Below are positions 1-7,278 of a stretch of DNA of 39,886 bases, piece by piece. The DNA is taken from IMG/VR virus record IMGVR_UViG_3300033997_000582, positions 1 through 39,886 of that record. The stretch is one strand, 5' to 3'. The notes under the pieces are model-generated. The model worked only from the letters and a program-made list of their open reading frames with translations. It did not search any database and was not told the DNA's origin. The stretch comes from a virus. Numbering within the stretch: position 1 is the first letter of the stretch; every line of letters starts with the position of its first letter. The translations under genes and the position numbers were made by a program.

Positions 1-594
1 TCAGCGCACTCCGCCTTGCTGTTTGAGGAAGTTGGCGAACAGTTCGTGGCCCTGCTCGGTGAGGATGGATTCCGGATGGAACTGCACGCCCTCGATGTTC
101 AGGGTCTTGTGGCGCAGGCCCATGATCTCGTCGACCGAGCCATCGGCATGCTGGGTCCAGGCCGTCATCTCAAGGCACTCCGGCAGCGTCTCGCGCTTGA
201 CCACCAGGGAATGGTAGCGGGTCACCGTGAGCGGCTTATTGAGGCCGGCGAACACGCCCTTGTCCTGGTGGAACACCGGGCTGGTCTTGCCGTGCATCAC
301 CTGGCGCGCACGCACCACGTCGCCGCCGAAGGCCTGGCCGATGCTCTGGTGGCCCAGGCACACGCCGAGGATCGGCAGCTTGCCGGCGAAGTGCAGGATG
401 GCCTCGATGGACACGCCCGCCTCGGTCGGCGTGCACGGGCCGGGCGAGACCACGATGCGCTCGGGCTTGAGCGCCTCGATCTCGGCGACCGTCAGTTCAT
501 CGTTGCGGATCACGTGGACATCGGCACCCAGCTCGCCCAGGTACTGCACCACGTTGTAGGTAAAGGAGTCGTAGTTGTCGATCATCAGCAGCAT
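1..594 (-). CDS. trpG: Anthranilate synthase component II (glutamine amidotransferase)
   Basis: Class I glutamine amidotransferase subunit that hydrolyses glutamine and supplies ammonia to TrpE for anthranilate synthesis, the first step of tryptophan biosynthesis in the cytoplasm. The 197-residue protein has the usual length. The nucleophile elbow GVCLGHQ carries the catalytic Cys at about residue 79, and FHPES near residues 172-176 supplies His and Glu of the triad. The N-terminus [14 protein letters not shown] is typical of TrpG/PabA. I prefer TrpG over PabA from overall similarity to Pseudomonas TrpG, without a search. It is the only clear host gene here. The DNA immediately upstream of its start codon is where prophage-associated DNA begins. 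In P. aeruginosa the trpE-trpG gap holds the pyocin cluster. Confidence 0.95.
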   Translation of the reverse strand: MLLMIDNYDSFTYNVVQYLGELGADVHVIRNDELTVAEIEALKPERIVVSPGPCTPTEAGVSIEAILHFAGKLPILGVCLGHQSIGQAFGGDVVRARQVMHGKTSPVFHQDKGVFAGLNKPLTVTRYHSLVVKRETLPECLEMTAWTQHADGSVDEIMGLRHKTLNIEGVQFHPESILTEQGHELFANFLKQQGGVR

Positions 595-891
595 TTTAAG
601 GCTAACCCCTTGATATTACTGCGCTATCTGGAAACGCCCTTGTTTTGATACCCGCTTATATACCCGCATTTTTCATAGCTGGGACTGACGCATACAAGCA
701 AGCAGGAAGGCGACGAGACGGGACCGGCCTCGGCCGGCAATCAGAGATCAGGCGCGCCAGCGCCAACGGGCGTAGCCCTTGAGAACGCGCGTCAGAAGAG
801 CGCTGAGGGGATCTAAGGCGGGGGTCTCGGTAGTCATAAGCGGCACAGTAGCCCAGCGGGCTACACGGTGCAATATCACAATACCGAGCAA
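595..891. other. Noncoding junction between trpG and the first cargo operon
   Basis: This stretch should hold the trpG leader and the left prophage boundary. I see a GC-rich inverted repeat at about 723-737 and a 7-bp hairpin with a 3-nt loop at 849-865 (GTAGCCC/GGGCTAC). A possible 29-codon minus-strand reading frame (837 to 748, starting MTTETPALDP) has no clear ribosome binding site, so I do not call it. No tRNA or recognisable attachment core was found, and I could not match it to sequence near the integrase. Confidence 0.4.
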
Positions 892-941
892 TAGGCGCAT
901 TGCGCCTAAATAATTCTTTACAAGTAGGCGCATTGCGCCTA
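892..941 (+). promoter_or_regulatory. Promoter region with two identical 17-bp palindromic operators
   Basis: The perfect palindrome TAGGCGCATTGCGCCTA occurs at 892-908 and again at 925-941, with centres 33 bp apart (about three helical turns). A promoter fits around the second copy: -35 TTTACA at 917-922, a 17-bp spacer, and -10 TAGTAT at 940-945. The downstream palindrome therefore fills the spacer and the upstream one abuts the -35. This arrangement implies repression by a dimeric DNA-binding protein, possibly a product of the operon itself. Confidence 0.65.
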
Positions 942-1016
942 GTATCGTTTCCGTTGGTGGCACGCAGAGAGCCACTCGACCCGAGGGGGCTAGTCGTTGC
1001 CACCGAGAGGAACGAG

Positions 1017-1304
1017 ATGAATCTCTCAGATGTGGCGACCATCCGCACGAACTACCCCGAGGCACATTTCTGGATAGTTCGGCGGGGCTCAGCGGAGCGA
1101 TGCGGCGAGCCGGTACGAGTGTTCAACCCTGAGCACATCGGCATCCGGGTAACACGAACCGACATCCTCCTACCTGACTACCTCTTCTACGCGCTGATGA
1201 GCATTCACCAGCGCGGCCACTGGAAGAGATTGGCGACAGGGACGCTAAGCCTGGTCAACATCCGTGTTTCAGACGTTCGCTCGATTGAGCTGTCACCACG
1301 GTGA
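1017..1304 (+). CDS. Small hypothetical cargo protein, weak type I restriction S-subunit resemblance
   Basis: A 95-residue protein beginning MNLSDVATIR; ATG 1017 is chosen because GAGAGG lies just upstream, whereas a start at 900 would lie inside the promoter. The segment around residues 45-95 (DILLPDYLFYAL, LATGTLSLVNIRVSDV) recalls the conserved region of HsdS-like specificity proteins, where LNIRVSD-like strings follow the target-recognition part. It is far too short for a full specificity subunit and no methyltransferase or restriction subunit is nearby. I therefore treat it as unassigned. It is the first gene of a two-gene plus-strand operon behind the palindromic promoter, opposite in direction to the adjacent lysis genes, which suits a lysogenically expressed cargo operon. 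Confidence 0.6.
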   Translation: MNLSDVATIRTNYPEAHFWIVRRGSAERCGEPVRVFNPEHIGIRVTRTDILLPDYLFYALMSIHQRGHWKRLATGTLSLVNIRVSDVRSIELSPR

Positions 1305-1356
1305 GAAGGGGGCCGAAAGGCCCCCGGATCTCAACTCAACAAGACAGAGGCAAAGG

Positions 1357-1764
1357 ATGATCGACCTACCCAGCATCTCGGATCAGCAGGCGGCAGTGTT
1401 CCAGCAAGCCACCCAGGCCGCCATTGAGCAACTGCAGCGCAACCTGCAGGCGCCGCGCATTCCTGCACAAACCGAAATAGACGAGAGCCAGTACCCGCGC
1501 ACCCATCTATTGAGAGAGCATGAGGGCTGGGAAGCACCACACCCAGATATCGTCGGCGCCTACTTTCGGCATTTTCAGGATCACATCCCTGAGTACAACA
1601 GCGACGGAAGGCTGGCAAACCTGCTTGGGCTGTCCAGCGACCGGCGTGTCCGCGAGTTCAAAAGCGGCCACAGGAAAGTCCCCTATGGGGTGTGGCGGCA
1701 GTTCCTAGTGATGACCGGCCGCGCGCCCCAGGACGTGCTTCCGGTCTTGGCCTACATGGCCTAG
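1357..1764 (+). CDS. Hypothetical cargo protein with possible helix-turn-helix
   Basis: A 135-residue protein starting MIDLPSISDQQ; ATG 1357 follows the Shine-Dalgarno-like AAAGG. The N-terminal 60 residues look helical and Gln/Ala-rich. Around residues 85-125, RLANLLGLSSDRRVREFKSG followed by KVPYGVWRQFLV reads like a helix-turn-helix with a recognition helix, as in small phage regulators. I do not recognise the family with certainty. It is 52 bp downstream of the preceding gene and probably co-transcribed, so it is the best local candidate to bind the palindromes at 892-941. Its stop codon overlaps the stop of the convergent Rz1 gene in the shared tetranucleotide CTAG. Confidence 0.65.
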   Translation: MIDLPSISDQQAAVFQQATQAAIEQLQRNLQAPRIPAQTEIDESQYPRTHLLREHEGWEAPHPDIVGAYFRHFQDHIPEYNSDGRLANLLGLSSDRRVREFKSGHRKVPYGVWRQFLVMTGRAPQDVLPVLAYMA

Positions 1765-2024
1765 TCGCGCTGCAGCTGCTGCCGCTCGATGCAGCCCAAC
1801 ACCTGCCCCGCACAGCTCAGCAGAGCGGCATCAGACTCGTCCAGCGCCTGGCGCCAATCATCATTCACCACCAGCACCGGTCGCCCCGGTAGCCGGCACG
1901 GCACCAGACTGCACTCCATCCGGGGTGCGGTAGGCGGCGGGGTCGGTTGTTTCGGGGCGCTCGTACAGCCGACCGAGAGCACCAGGCACAGGGCTAGCCA
2001 GGTAATTGGCAATCGCTTGGTCAT
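1761..2024 (-). CDS. Outer-membrane spanin lipoprotein (Rz1-like)
   Basis: An 87-residue o-spanin candidate that would pair with the Rz-type i-spanin to fuse inner and outer membranes in the last step of lysis. The N-terminus has a basic start, a hydrophobic stretch (WLALCLVLSVGC) and a lipobox-like Cys at residue 20. A proline-rich segment (PKQPTPPPTAPR) follows, as is typical of Rz1. The lipobox is imperfect. The gene begins inside the 3' part of the Rz gene in another frame and runs past its end, an arrangement characteristic of Rz/Rz1 pairs. Confidence 0.85.
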   Translation of the reverse strand: MTKRLPITWLALCLVLSVGCTSAPKQPTPPPTAPRMECSLVPCRLPGRPVLVVNDDWRQALDESDAALLSCAGQVLGCIERQQLQRD

Positions 2025-2346
2025 TGCTTTTCAACTCCTCAAGAGCCCTGGTATGGGCTGATGCGTTGCGGGTAACGGTCTGGCCGAGCTGCTGCATACG
2101 CCGCTCGATGTCCGCCAGGTCGCTGAGCAGCTGCTGCTGGCTGACCAGCACCCCGGCCTGCAGCTCGACCATGGCCTGAGCCTCGGCCAGGTCGCGCTCG
2201 GCGGTGCCGGCGCGCTGCTCCTGCAGGGCGATGCGCGGAGAGAGTCCCCACCAGGTAACGCCAGCAGCGGCGGCAGCCAGGGCCAGCAGCAGAACCACGC
2301 GCAGCCAGCCAGTGGCCGGCGCTGACAGCAGAGAGGTCACTTGCAT
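1861..2346 (-). CDS. Inner-membrane spanin (Rz-like)
   Basis: A 161-residue i-spanin candidate. The chosen start MQVTSLLSAPATGW is followed by one transmembrane helix at about residues 14-33 (LRVVLLLALAAAAAGVTWWG), then an extended Gln/Glu/Ala-rich coiled coil to about residue 115, as expected for a periplasm-spanning Rz. The start overlaps the 3' end of the endolysin by 10 bp. The reading frame extends upstream but that part would lie entirely inside the endolysin gene. The 3' portion overlaps Rz1. Together with endolysin and Rz1 it forms a standard lysis cassette, but without a neighbouring holin. Confidence 0.87.
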   Translation of the reverse strand: MQVTSLLSAPATGWLRVVLLLALAAAAAGVTWWGLSPRIALQEQRAGTAERDLAEAQAMVELQAGVLVSQQQLLSDLADIERRMQQLGQTVTRNASAHTRALEELKSNDQAIANYLASPVPGALGRLYERPETTDPAAYRTPDGVQSGAVPATGATGAGGE

Positions 2347-2888
2347 GCCAACACCTCCCGAGCCCGAGCCCAAAGCTTGATGCGGTCCTGATAGCCATTC
2401 AGGCCACCATTGATCAGCTGGGTAATGCGCTTGAACTCGCCCCGGTCGGCCATCTCGTTGAGCCCCTTGCTCATCCAGTACCAGGCCGCCGACTCGGCCG
2501 CCCACTGCGGCTCCTCCAGCAGCTCGGGACGGTCCAGCAGGCGTTCATCACGGAACAGGATCAGACTGACCAGCAGGTAGTTGCGCCGGCCGGTGATCTG
2601 GATCAGCCCACGGCCGAGGAACTTCCTACCGTCGCCGTCCAGTTCGGGCGTGTTGCCCAGATCGGTGCGCTGGTCGTAGCGCTTCTGCGCCTCGGTAGGC
2701 CCCCAGATCTCACGGGCGTAGCGCAGAGAGCCGGACTCATGGCCGATCTGCGCCAGGAAGGCGGCGATGCGCTTGGGGTTGTTGATCTGGTGTTTTTCCA
2801 TCGACACCAGCAGGTGCGGCAGGTACGCCGCCGCCCGCTTGCCCGCCTCGGGCAGGATCTGCAGCAGTTGCTCCAGGGTGAGTCGCAT
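2337..2888 (-). CDS. Endolysin, glycoside hydrolase family 19 (chitinase-like lysozyme)
   Basis: A 183-residue GH19-type muramidase that degrades peptidoglycan at lysis. The core AAFLAQIGHESGSLRYAREI near residues 44-63 contains the His-Glu-Ser-Gly catalytic signature. Further on are FLGRGLIQITGRRNY and the C-terminal AAWYWMSKGLNEMAD, both typical of phage GH19 lysozymes. ATG 2888 (MRLTLEQLLQ) is chosen because GGAGG lies a few bases upstream; the longer frame would cross a terminator hairpin. No signal or SAR sequence is visible, so export should depend on a holin, and the candidate holin lies far away at 26272-26616. Confidence 0.93.
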   Translation of the reverse strand: MRLTLEQLLQILPEAGKRAAAYLPHLLVSMEKHQINNPKRIAAFLAQIGHESGSLRYAREIWGPTEAQKRYDQRTDLGNTPELDGDGRKFLGRGLIQITGRRNYLLVSLILFRDERLLDRPELLEEPQWAAESAAWYWMSKGLNEMADRGEFKRITQLINGGLNGYQDRIKLWARAREVLACK

Positions 2889-2903
2889 GATTCCTCCAGG
2901 CAC

Positions 2904-2926
2904 AAAAAAGCCCGCACAGGGCGGGC
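2904..2926 (-). terminator. Intrinsic terminator just upstream of the endolysin
   Basis: On the minus strand GCCCGC-N5-GCGGGC is followed by a run of six T, then the endolysin ribosome binding site within about 20 bases. It would stop leftward late transcription before lysis unless antitermination operates. Confidence 0.8.
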
Positions 2927-2983
2927 GGTTGAATTGATGCGGCAGGCGGGGTTCAATCCGCCGGCACACGTTGAGAGGTGGTT

Positions 2984-3187
2984 ATGGGTAACAAGCTGGT
3001 ACGTCAGGGGCTAGCCAGGCGCGTGGCGCGGCAGTTCGCAGCGGCGCAGGTACTCGACGCGGAAGCGGCGGCCCAGGCCTTTGCGGAAGAGGCACTGACC
3101 GCAGAAGAGCGACTGGCAGCCCATGCCGAGCTGCGCCGGATAGCCAGCGCGCTGATCGGCCCGAACACTGAAGACCACCCCGGCTGA
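2984..3187 (+). CDS. Small conserved phage protein, function unknown
   Basis: A 67-residue, Ala/Arg-rich, probably all-helical protein (MGNKLVRQGLARRVARQFAA, ending in an acidic EDHPG tail). ATG 2984 is preceded by GAGAGGTGG. The pattern of alternating basic and hydrophobic residues suggests a small nucleic-acid or protein-binding helix bundle, but I recognise no motif. It is transcribed opposite to the late operon, between endolysin and tail genes, and is followed by the CsrA-like gene in the same direction. That suggests a two-gene cargo unit. Confidence 0.65.
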   Translation: MGNKLVRQGLARRVARQFAAAQVLDAEAAAQAFAEEALTAEERLAAHAELRRIASALIGPNTEDHPG

Positions 3188-3259
3188 GCCACACACCGCC
3201 GCGAATTGGTCTACGCTCCAACGGTCGCCACGGAAGGTGGCTCTCGCACAGAGGTTCAA

Positions 3260-3469
3260 ATGGGGCTCACCGTAACCCGCCGCGTTGGCGAATCCGTTGT
3301 TCTCGAAGTCGCCGAAGGCACCACCCCACAGGAGCTGTGGGAAGCACTGCAGGGCGGCATCTCCGTGCGCCTGGTGGCCTCCCAGAACACCAGAGCCAGA
3401 CTGGACTTCAATGTGCCCCAGCTCCTCTGCATAGCCCGCGAGGAGCTTGTGGAAGCCGACCTCGACTAA
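3260..3469 (+). CDS. CsrA/RsmA-like RNA-binding regulator
   Basis: A 69-residue protein resembling CsrA/RsmA, dimeric proteins that bind GGA motifs in hairpin loops and control translation. The N-terminus TVTRRVGESVVLEV matches the CsrA LTRRVGE strand, including the RNA-contacting Arg. The middle ISVRLVASQNTRARLDFNVP fits strands three and four ([20 protein letters not shown]), and CIAREEL matches VHREEI with its critical Arg. About 14 extra residues (GTTPQELWEALQGG) sit between strands one and two, where CsrA has a short turn. ATG 3260 follows GAGG. Its stop overlaps the stop of the convergent tail gene by four bases. The assignment rests on motif reading and not on a search. Confidence 0.78.
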   Translation: MGLTVTRRVGESVVLEVAEGTTPQELWEALQGGISVRLVASQNTRARLDFNVPQLLCIAREELVEADLD

Positions 3470-3702
3470 ACATCCACATCGAAGTGCGGCAGGCTCGGCG
3501 CCGGTCCGGTGATCAGCCCGTCCGCTATGTAGGCCTTGTTGTTCAACGGCACATCCACACCACGCACGGTCACGCGGGTACCGGTGCGCAGCTCGACCTC
3601 GCTAATACCGGCGCCCGTGTTGATGGCCTTGACCGTACCTACGGTGCGCACGCCGCCGGGTAGCAGGCCGATGAATCGCTTCCACGGGTTCACTGTGGCC
3701 AT
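3466..3702 (-). CDS. Small tail-module protein, function unknown
   Basis: A 78-residue protein starting MATVNPWKRF. It looks all-beta, with alternating Val/Thr and Gly (VRTVGTVKAINTGAGISEVELRTGTRVTVRG), compatible with an OB-fold or small beta-barrel like those at tail tips. It overlaps the end of the upstream tail gene by 13 bp, so it is the last gene of the tail operon before the lysis region. The start at 3702 is used because the upstream extension lies inside the tail gene. No specific function can be assigned. Confidence 0.7.
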   Translation of the reverse strand: MATVNPWKRFIGLLPGGVRTVGTVKAINTGAGISEVELRTGTRVTVRGVDVPLNNKAYIADGLITGPAPSLPHFDVDV

Positions 3703-5474
3703 GAGTGGTGCCGCTCCAGCTTGAGTTGTTGTTCCACCTTGGATGCCCCGCTGCCGCTCGCCGAGATCTCGACCGAGAGGCACAGCCCAACCCAAGCGCC
3801 CGTCTCCTCCGGCACCTTGCAGAGCATGCCGGGCAGGACCAGCCCCACCCCCTTGTCGTCACTGGTGTGGAACAGCGGAATCGTGGTGCCGACGATCTCC
3901 ACATTCCCGCCCTTGCTCAGCTCGTGCAGCCCACGCTGGCGGTTCGCCGGCTGATCCGTCAGCCAGTCGTCATGCACGTCCGCTGTCGGGTTGTCACCGG
4001 CCGTGCCGGCTCGGCGGACCAGCATCGAGCAGCCGTGCGAGGTGCCCGAGGTGTAGCAGGCGTTCCACGCCGGCTGCGGGGTCCACTCGCCATCCAGGCT
4101 GGTCATCATGATCGGCGGGATGATCCGCTCGATGGGGGCATCCGGGTCGCCCCAGGCCCAGGGCGCCGCCTCGTAGGTCGGGCGCACCTCCAGGGTGTCG
4201 GAGTCCCGCGCCGGCCGCACGAAAGCGCCCACGGTCTCGGCAATGCGCGCGATCACCTGCATGGGCGTCTGGCTCTGGTAGCTGAATGCGCCGGGCGGGA
4301 AGGTCCAGTCGGGCGGCCCCACATTCTCGGCATCCCATTCCAGGGTGAAGCCCGTATTCAGCAGCTCGGCCTGGGCCGCCTGGCGAGCGTTGATCGATGC
4401 ATTGTTGAGGGCCGTGCGCAGCGGCGCGTAGGGCGCGGCCAGCAGCTGGGTGCGGCTTGAGCCGTTGATGGCGTAGGCCTCGCTGGCGAACTTGCGGCTG
4501 CGCGTGTAGCGCTCCACCAGGATGACCCAGACCCAGCCGTTGATGCTGACTTCGATCTCCTTGCCGCCCTCCTCGCCCGGCTTGACCAGATCGAGGGCCG
4601 CGCGGGTGAAGATGTCGCAGCTGAATTTCCAGCTGAAGCTGTCCTTGTCCAGGCCGACACGGACATTCTTGACCTCGATGGGCGTACGCGACGGCAGCAC
4701 CACCACGTTGACGATGTTGGCGATCATGTAGGTGTCCAGAATCTCGGGATCGGGTGGCGGCTCGGGCAAGGGCTTCACCGGGCCGGGGTAGTCCACATAG
4801 GGCAAGCCGGTGAGCGGCCCATCCAGGCGCCGCGCCCTGCCCCAGGGCACACGCATGGCCAGGTTGACCCGCCGCGCATCCTGCCACCGCACACCCACGC
4901 CGCCTGTGTCGGTCGGCTGGATGGCGGGCGTTGCCGGCACGTAGCGGAAGTCGAAGAACACCAGCGGCGTGGTGCTCGGCACGTAGGCCTGGCCGCCGAA
5001 GCTGAACCCCAGCGCCTCAGTGCCTGGCACATACAGGCTGGCCTCGATGGCGCGGGCTGAGTCGAAGCGCGGGCCGTACTCATTGGAGCGCCGCGCCCGG
5101 ATGCGGTTGGCCACATCCTTGGTGGCCGGCACCGGGTTGTAGATCAGCACCAGGCGCAGATCGAGCGCACGCAAGGTGCGGTCCCAGCCGGAGGCCAGGG
5201 CCATGTCCCTGCTCGGCACCCAGCCCCACGGCTGCGCGCTCTGCTGGCCGCTCAGCGGATCAGCAATACCCCAGGTCGCAGCGGTGGCCGTGTCGAGCTG
5301 CGGCACCGCATCCCAGCGCATCGCCTTGGCGGCCTGGTCACGGCGCAGGCCATCCCGCCATGGCAGGCGCGGTAACGCATCGCACTTGGCCAGGGCATTC
5401 CAGGGCAAGCCGGCGCCCTGGCGGTCGGCTCGGCGCGCGGCGCTCCACCCACCACCCACTTCAACCGTCAGCAT
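3690..5474 (-). CDS. Phage tail hub / tip-associated protein
   Basis: A 594-residue structural protein from MLTVEVGGGWS. The C-terminal half (about residues 240-590) reads like a tail or baseplate hub: VKNVRVGLDKDSFSWKFSCD, TRTQLLAA-type linker and TPMQVIARIAETVGAFVRP recall gp27/gp44-like hub domains. The N-terminal half is Trp-rich and unfamiliar. Its start overlaps the stop of the gene upstream (TGATG), showing translational coupling. Position between the large tail proteins and the lysis cassette supports a tail-tip role, probably connecting the tail tube to the receptor-binding apparatus. Confidence 0.75.
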   Translation of the reverse strand: MLTVEVGGGWSAARRADRQGAGLPWNALAKCDALPRLPWRDGLRRDQAAKAMRWDAVPQLDTATAATWGIADPLSGQQSAQPWGWVPSRDMALASGWDRTLRALDLRLVLIYNPVPATKDVANRIRARRSNEYGPRFDSARAIEASLYVPGTEALGFSFGGQAYVPSTTPLVFFDFRYVPATPAIQPTDTGGVGVRWQDARRVNLAMRVPWGRARRLDGPLTGLPYVDYPGPVKPLPEPPPDPEILDTYMIANIVNVVVLPSRTPIEVKNVRVGLDKDSFSWKFSCDIFTRAALDLVKPGEEGGKEIEVSINGWVWVILVERYTRSRKFASEAYAINGSSRTQLLAAPYAPLRTALNNASINARQAAQAELLNTGFTLEWDAENVGPPDWTFPPGAFSYQSQTPMQVIARIAETVGAFVRPARDSDTLEVRPTYEAAPWAWGDPDAPIERIIPPIMMTSLDGEWTPQPAWNACYTSGTSHGCSMLVRRAGTAGDNPTADVHDDWLTDQPANRQRGLHELSKGGNVEIVGTTIPLFHTSDDKGVGLVLPGMLCKVPEETGAWVGLCLSVEISASGSGASKVEQQLKLERHHSWPQ

Positions 5475-6247
5475 CAACTTGGCTCCGCAGTGACAGGCCC
5501 ATGGGCCAGTGGTCGGTAGTAGCGCACCGCCTCGGCGCGGGCCGTGCCCAGCTCGCGCGAGCCCTCGCTGGTGATCGGCCACCAGGCCGGCTCAGTCGCC
5601 GGCAGCACACCAGGCTCGGTGATTTCGTAAAGCACACCAGCAAACACCGAGGGGCGGATGCGCCGGCCTACCTCGACAGAAAGTCCCGGCGAGAAGGCTG
5701 TACCGAAGTCATCTAACCCCACGGCAAACAGGCTGCCCTCGGTCACATCGAGATCCAGAGCCAGCACGCCGTCCGCTCCCGACACGCCGTGACCAGCTAC
5801 CCGCCAGTCACCAGAGGGTGGCCGCTCAACCACCACCACCTCGCGGCTGCCAGGTAGCCCGTCCAGCCTCACCAGCGCCCCTAGCGCGGCGGGTTCAGTG
5901 GCACCACCCGCCCCAGTGCTGATATTGATGGTGTAGGTGCCTGCGCCCGGGATCTGTAGCAACTGCCCGTCCGCCCGTCTCGGTGCTGTCAGATCCTCCA
6001 CCACTACTAACCAATCCGCCTGATCTGTCAGCAGCTGCAATGGCAGATCCACCCAGGGGGTGTACTCCCCATCAAGGGCCTCCAGGCCGACATACAGCTG
6101 ACTGCCGGCATGGATGCTCTGCGTCATGCGCAGATATTTTCGCCCCGGCGAAACCTCGCCATCACGAGTAATGCGGAAGCGGATTCGAGCCAAGACTACC
6201 TGCGGCCGACTGACTGTCTGCGGCAGAACAATGGAGGAGAAAGGCAT
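5474..6247 (-). CDS. Tail-module virion protein, function unknown
   Basis: A 257-residue, beta-rich protein (MPFSSIVLPQTVSRPQ). ATG 6247 overlaps the stop of the upstream gene as TGATG, which is better than the in-frame GTG one codon earlier. The sequence has repeated short beta strands, such as LYVGLEALDGEYTPWVDLPL and GSREVVVVERPPSGDW, and no enzymatic motif. The neighbours on both sides are tail proteins coupled by one-base overlaps. It may be a distal-tail or tip subunit, but that is inferred from position only. Confidence 0.7.
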   Translation of the reverse strand: MPFSSIVLPQTVSRPQVVLARIRFRITRDGEVSPGRKYLRMTQSIHAGSQLYVGLEALDGEYTPWVDLPLQLLTDQADWLVVVEDLTAPRRADGQLLQIPGAGTYTINISTGAGGATEPAALGALVRLDGLPGSREVVVVERPPSGDWRVAGHGVSGADGVLALDLDVTEGSLFAVGLDDFGTAFSPGLSVEVGRRIRPSVFAGVLYEITEPGVLPATEPAWWPITSEGSRELGTARAEAVRYYRPLAHGPVTAEPS

Positions 6248-7278
6248 CACCAGAACCCCGGATTGCTGGTAATCAGGAGGGCGCAGCGATCCGTAAGGTC
6301 GCCCGTCAGCGGCTGGTAGAAGTGGCCATCGCCCAGGTAGGTCGGCGTATACATTTCAGCCACGCCGATGCTGCCCGAGATGCCTGCCAGCGCCCGCTTA
6401 ATCGCGTAGGAGTATGTCCACGACCAGGCACTAACTTTGGCAAACCCGCGCAACCCCTTCTGCACCTGAGTCCCCGCCAGCCAGTGCGCTTTCCCCAACT
6501 CCAGCTCATCAATGCTGAGCGTCGCGGTATCGGTAATGACCACCACTGATGTGTTTGTCCTAACCGCCGCGATACTGGCGGTGATCCCTCCCGTGTCTAC
6601 GTTCGCACCAGTCTGCGGATTGGTCAGCACCGTCAGAACATCTGGGCGAAGCGAGGCCGAGCGAAAATCAGAGGGGGGAGACGCGCCAACGGAACCGCCG
6701 GCTGCCATAAACGTGCCTTGAAGGTCATCCCCCAGATACAGAGTGCTAATGCCGCGAGTGTTATTGCCTGCCGTCGAATCAAAGTTGGCATTCAGGTAGG
6801 CATTCGGGTCAGAACTGTTTGTCCCGCAGAACATGAAAATGGCGGTATTTGCGTCAGCCAAGATCAACAGTCGAGTAGAGGCCGAGAAGGAGCAGAAATG
6901 ATTCACGCCCCACCAATGCGGTGCCGCGTTGGCGGCTGCAATACCTGTCACCACACCAAGCCCCTGAGGCACATTGCCGGACATGCCGGTATAGGTAGCC
7001 GAGAGGTAAATGCGAAACCCGGCGTAGTACGTCAAGTTGCTGGTCGAGTAGTTGTAGGCGCAGACCAAAGTGACATATTTGCCTGAGCCGTTGCGCAGCA
7101 CCAGATAGGTATCGGCTTCGTCAATCAGCGCCCAACCAGCCCCGGCCTTTGATCCGTAGCCCGTCACCAAGCATGCCTTAATGACGGTCTTCATCTGCAG
7201 GAACTTGGCCAGGGCCATCGTCGTGGTGTAGGTCAACGCCGGAAAACCGGCGTCTTGAGAGCTGTAGAGCGTAGGCAT
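6247..7278 (-). CDS. Tail-module virion protein, candidate distal/receptor-facing component
   Basis: A 343-residue protein rich in Ser, Thr, Asn, Gly and aromatic residues, with many short beta segments and no known motif (for example LYLGDDLQGTFMAAGG and WSWTYSYAIKRALAG). It starts at the stop of the preceding gene and is coupled to the following one. Base composition is visibly more AT-rich than in the neighbouring tail genes, and rarer codons are frequent. That suggests a recently exchanged module, as is common for host-range proteins. Placement next to the tail hub makes a role in the tail tip reasonable but unproven. Confidence 0.68.
   Translation of the reverse strand: MPTLYSSQDAGFPALTYTTTMALAKFLQMKTVIKACLVTGYGSKAGAGWALIDEADTYLVLRNGSGKYVTLVCAYNYSTSNLTYYAGFRIYLSATYTGMSGNVPQGLGVVTGIAAANAAPHWWGVNHFCSFSASTRLLILADANTAIFMFCGTNSSDPNAYLNANFDSTAGNNTRGISTLYLGDDLQGTFMAAGGSVGASPPSDFRSASLRPDVLTVLTNPQTGANVDTGGITASIAAVRTNTSVVVITDTATLSIDELELGKAHWLAGTQVQKGLRGFAKVSAWSWTYSYAIKRALAGISGSIGVAEMYTPTYLGDGHFYQPLTGDLTDRCALLITSNPGFW

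Noticed and set aside
595-1000. Left attachment site (attL/attR) duplication
   Set aside because: No repeat shared with the region around the integrase was found; the partner site should lie beyond the right edge.
656-1065. Minus-strand frames of 105-130 codons beside trpG
   Set aside because: They cross the palindromic promoter and lack protein-like composition; only the last 29 codons could be real.
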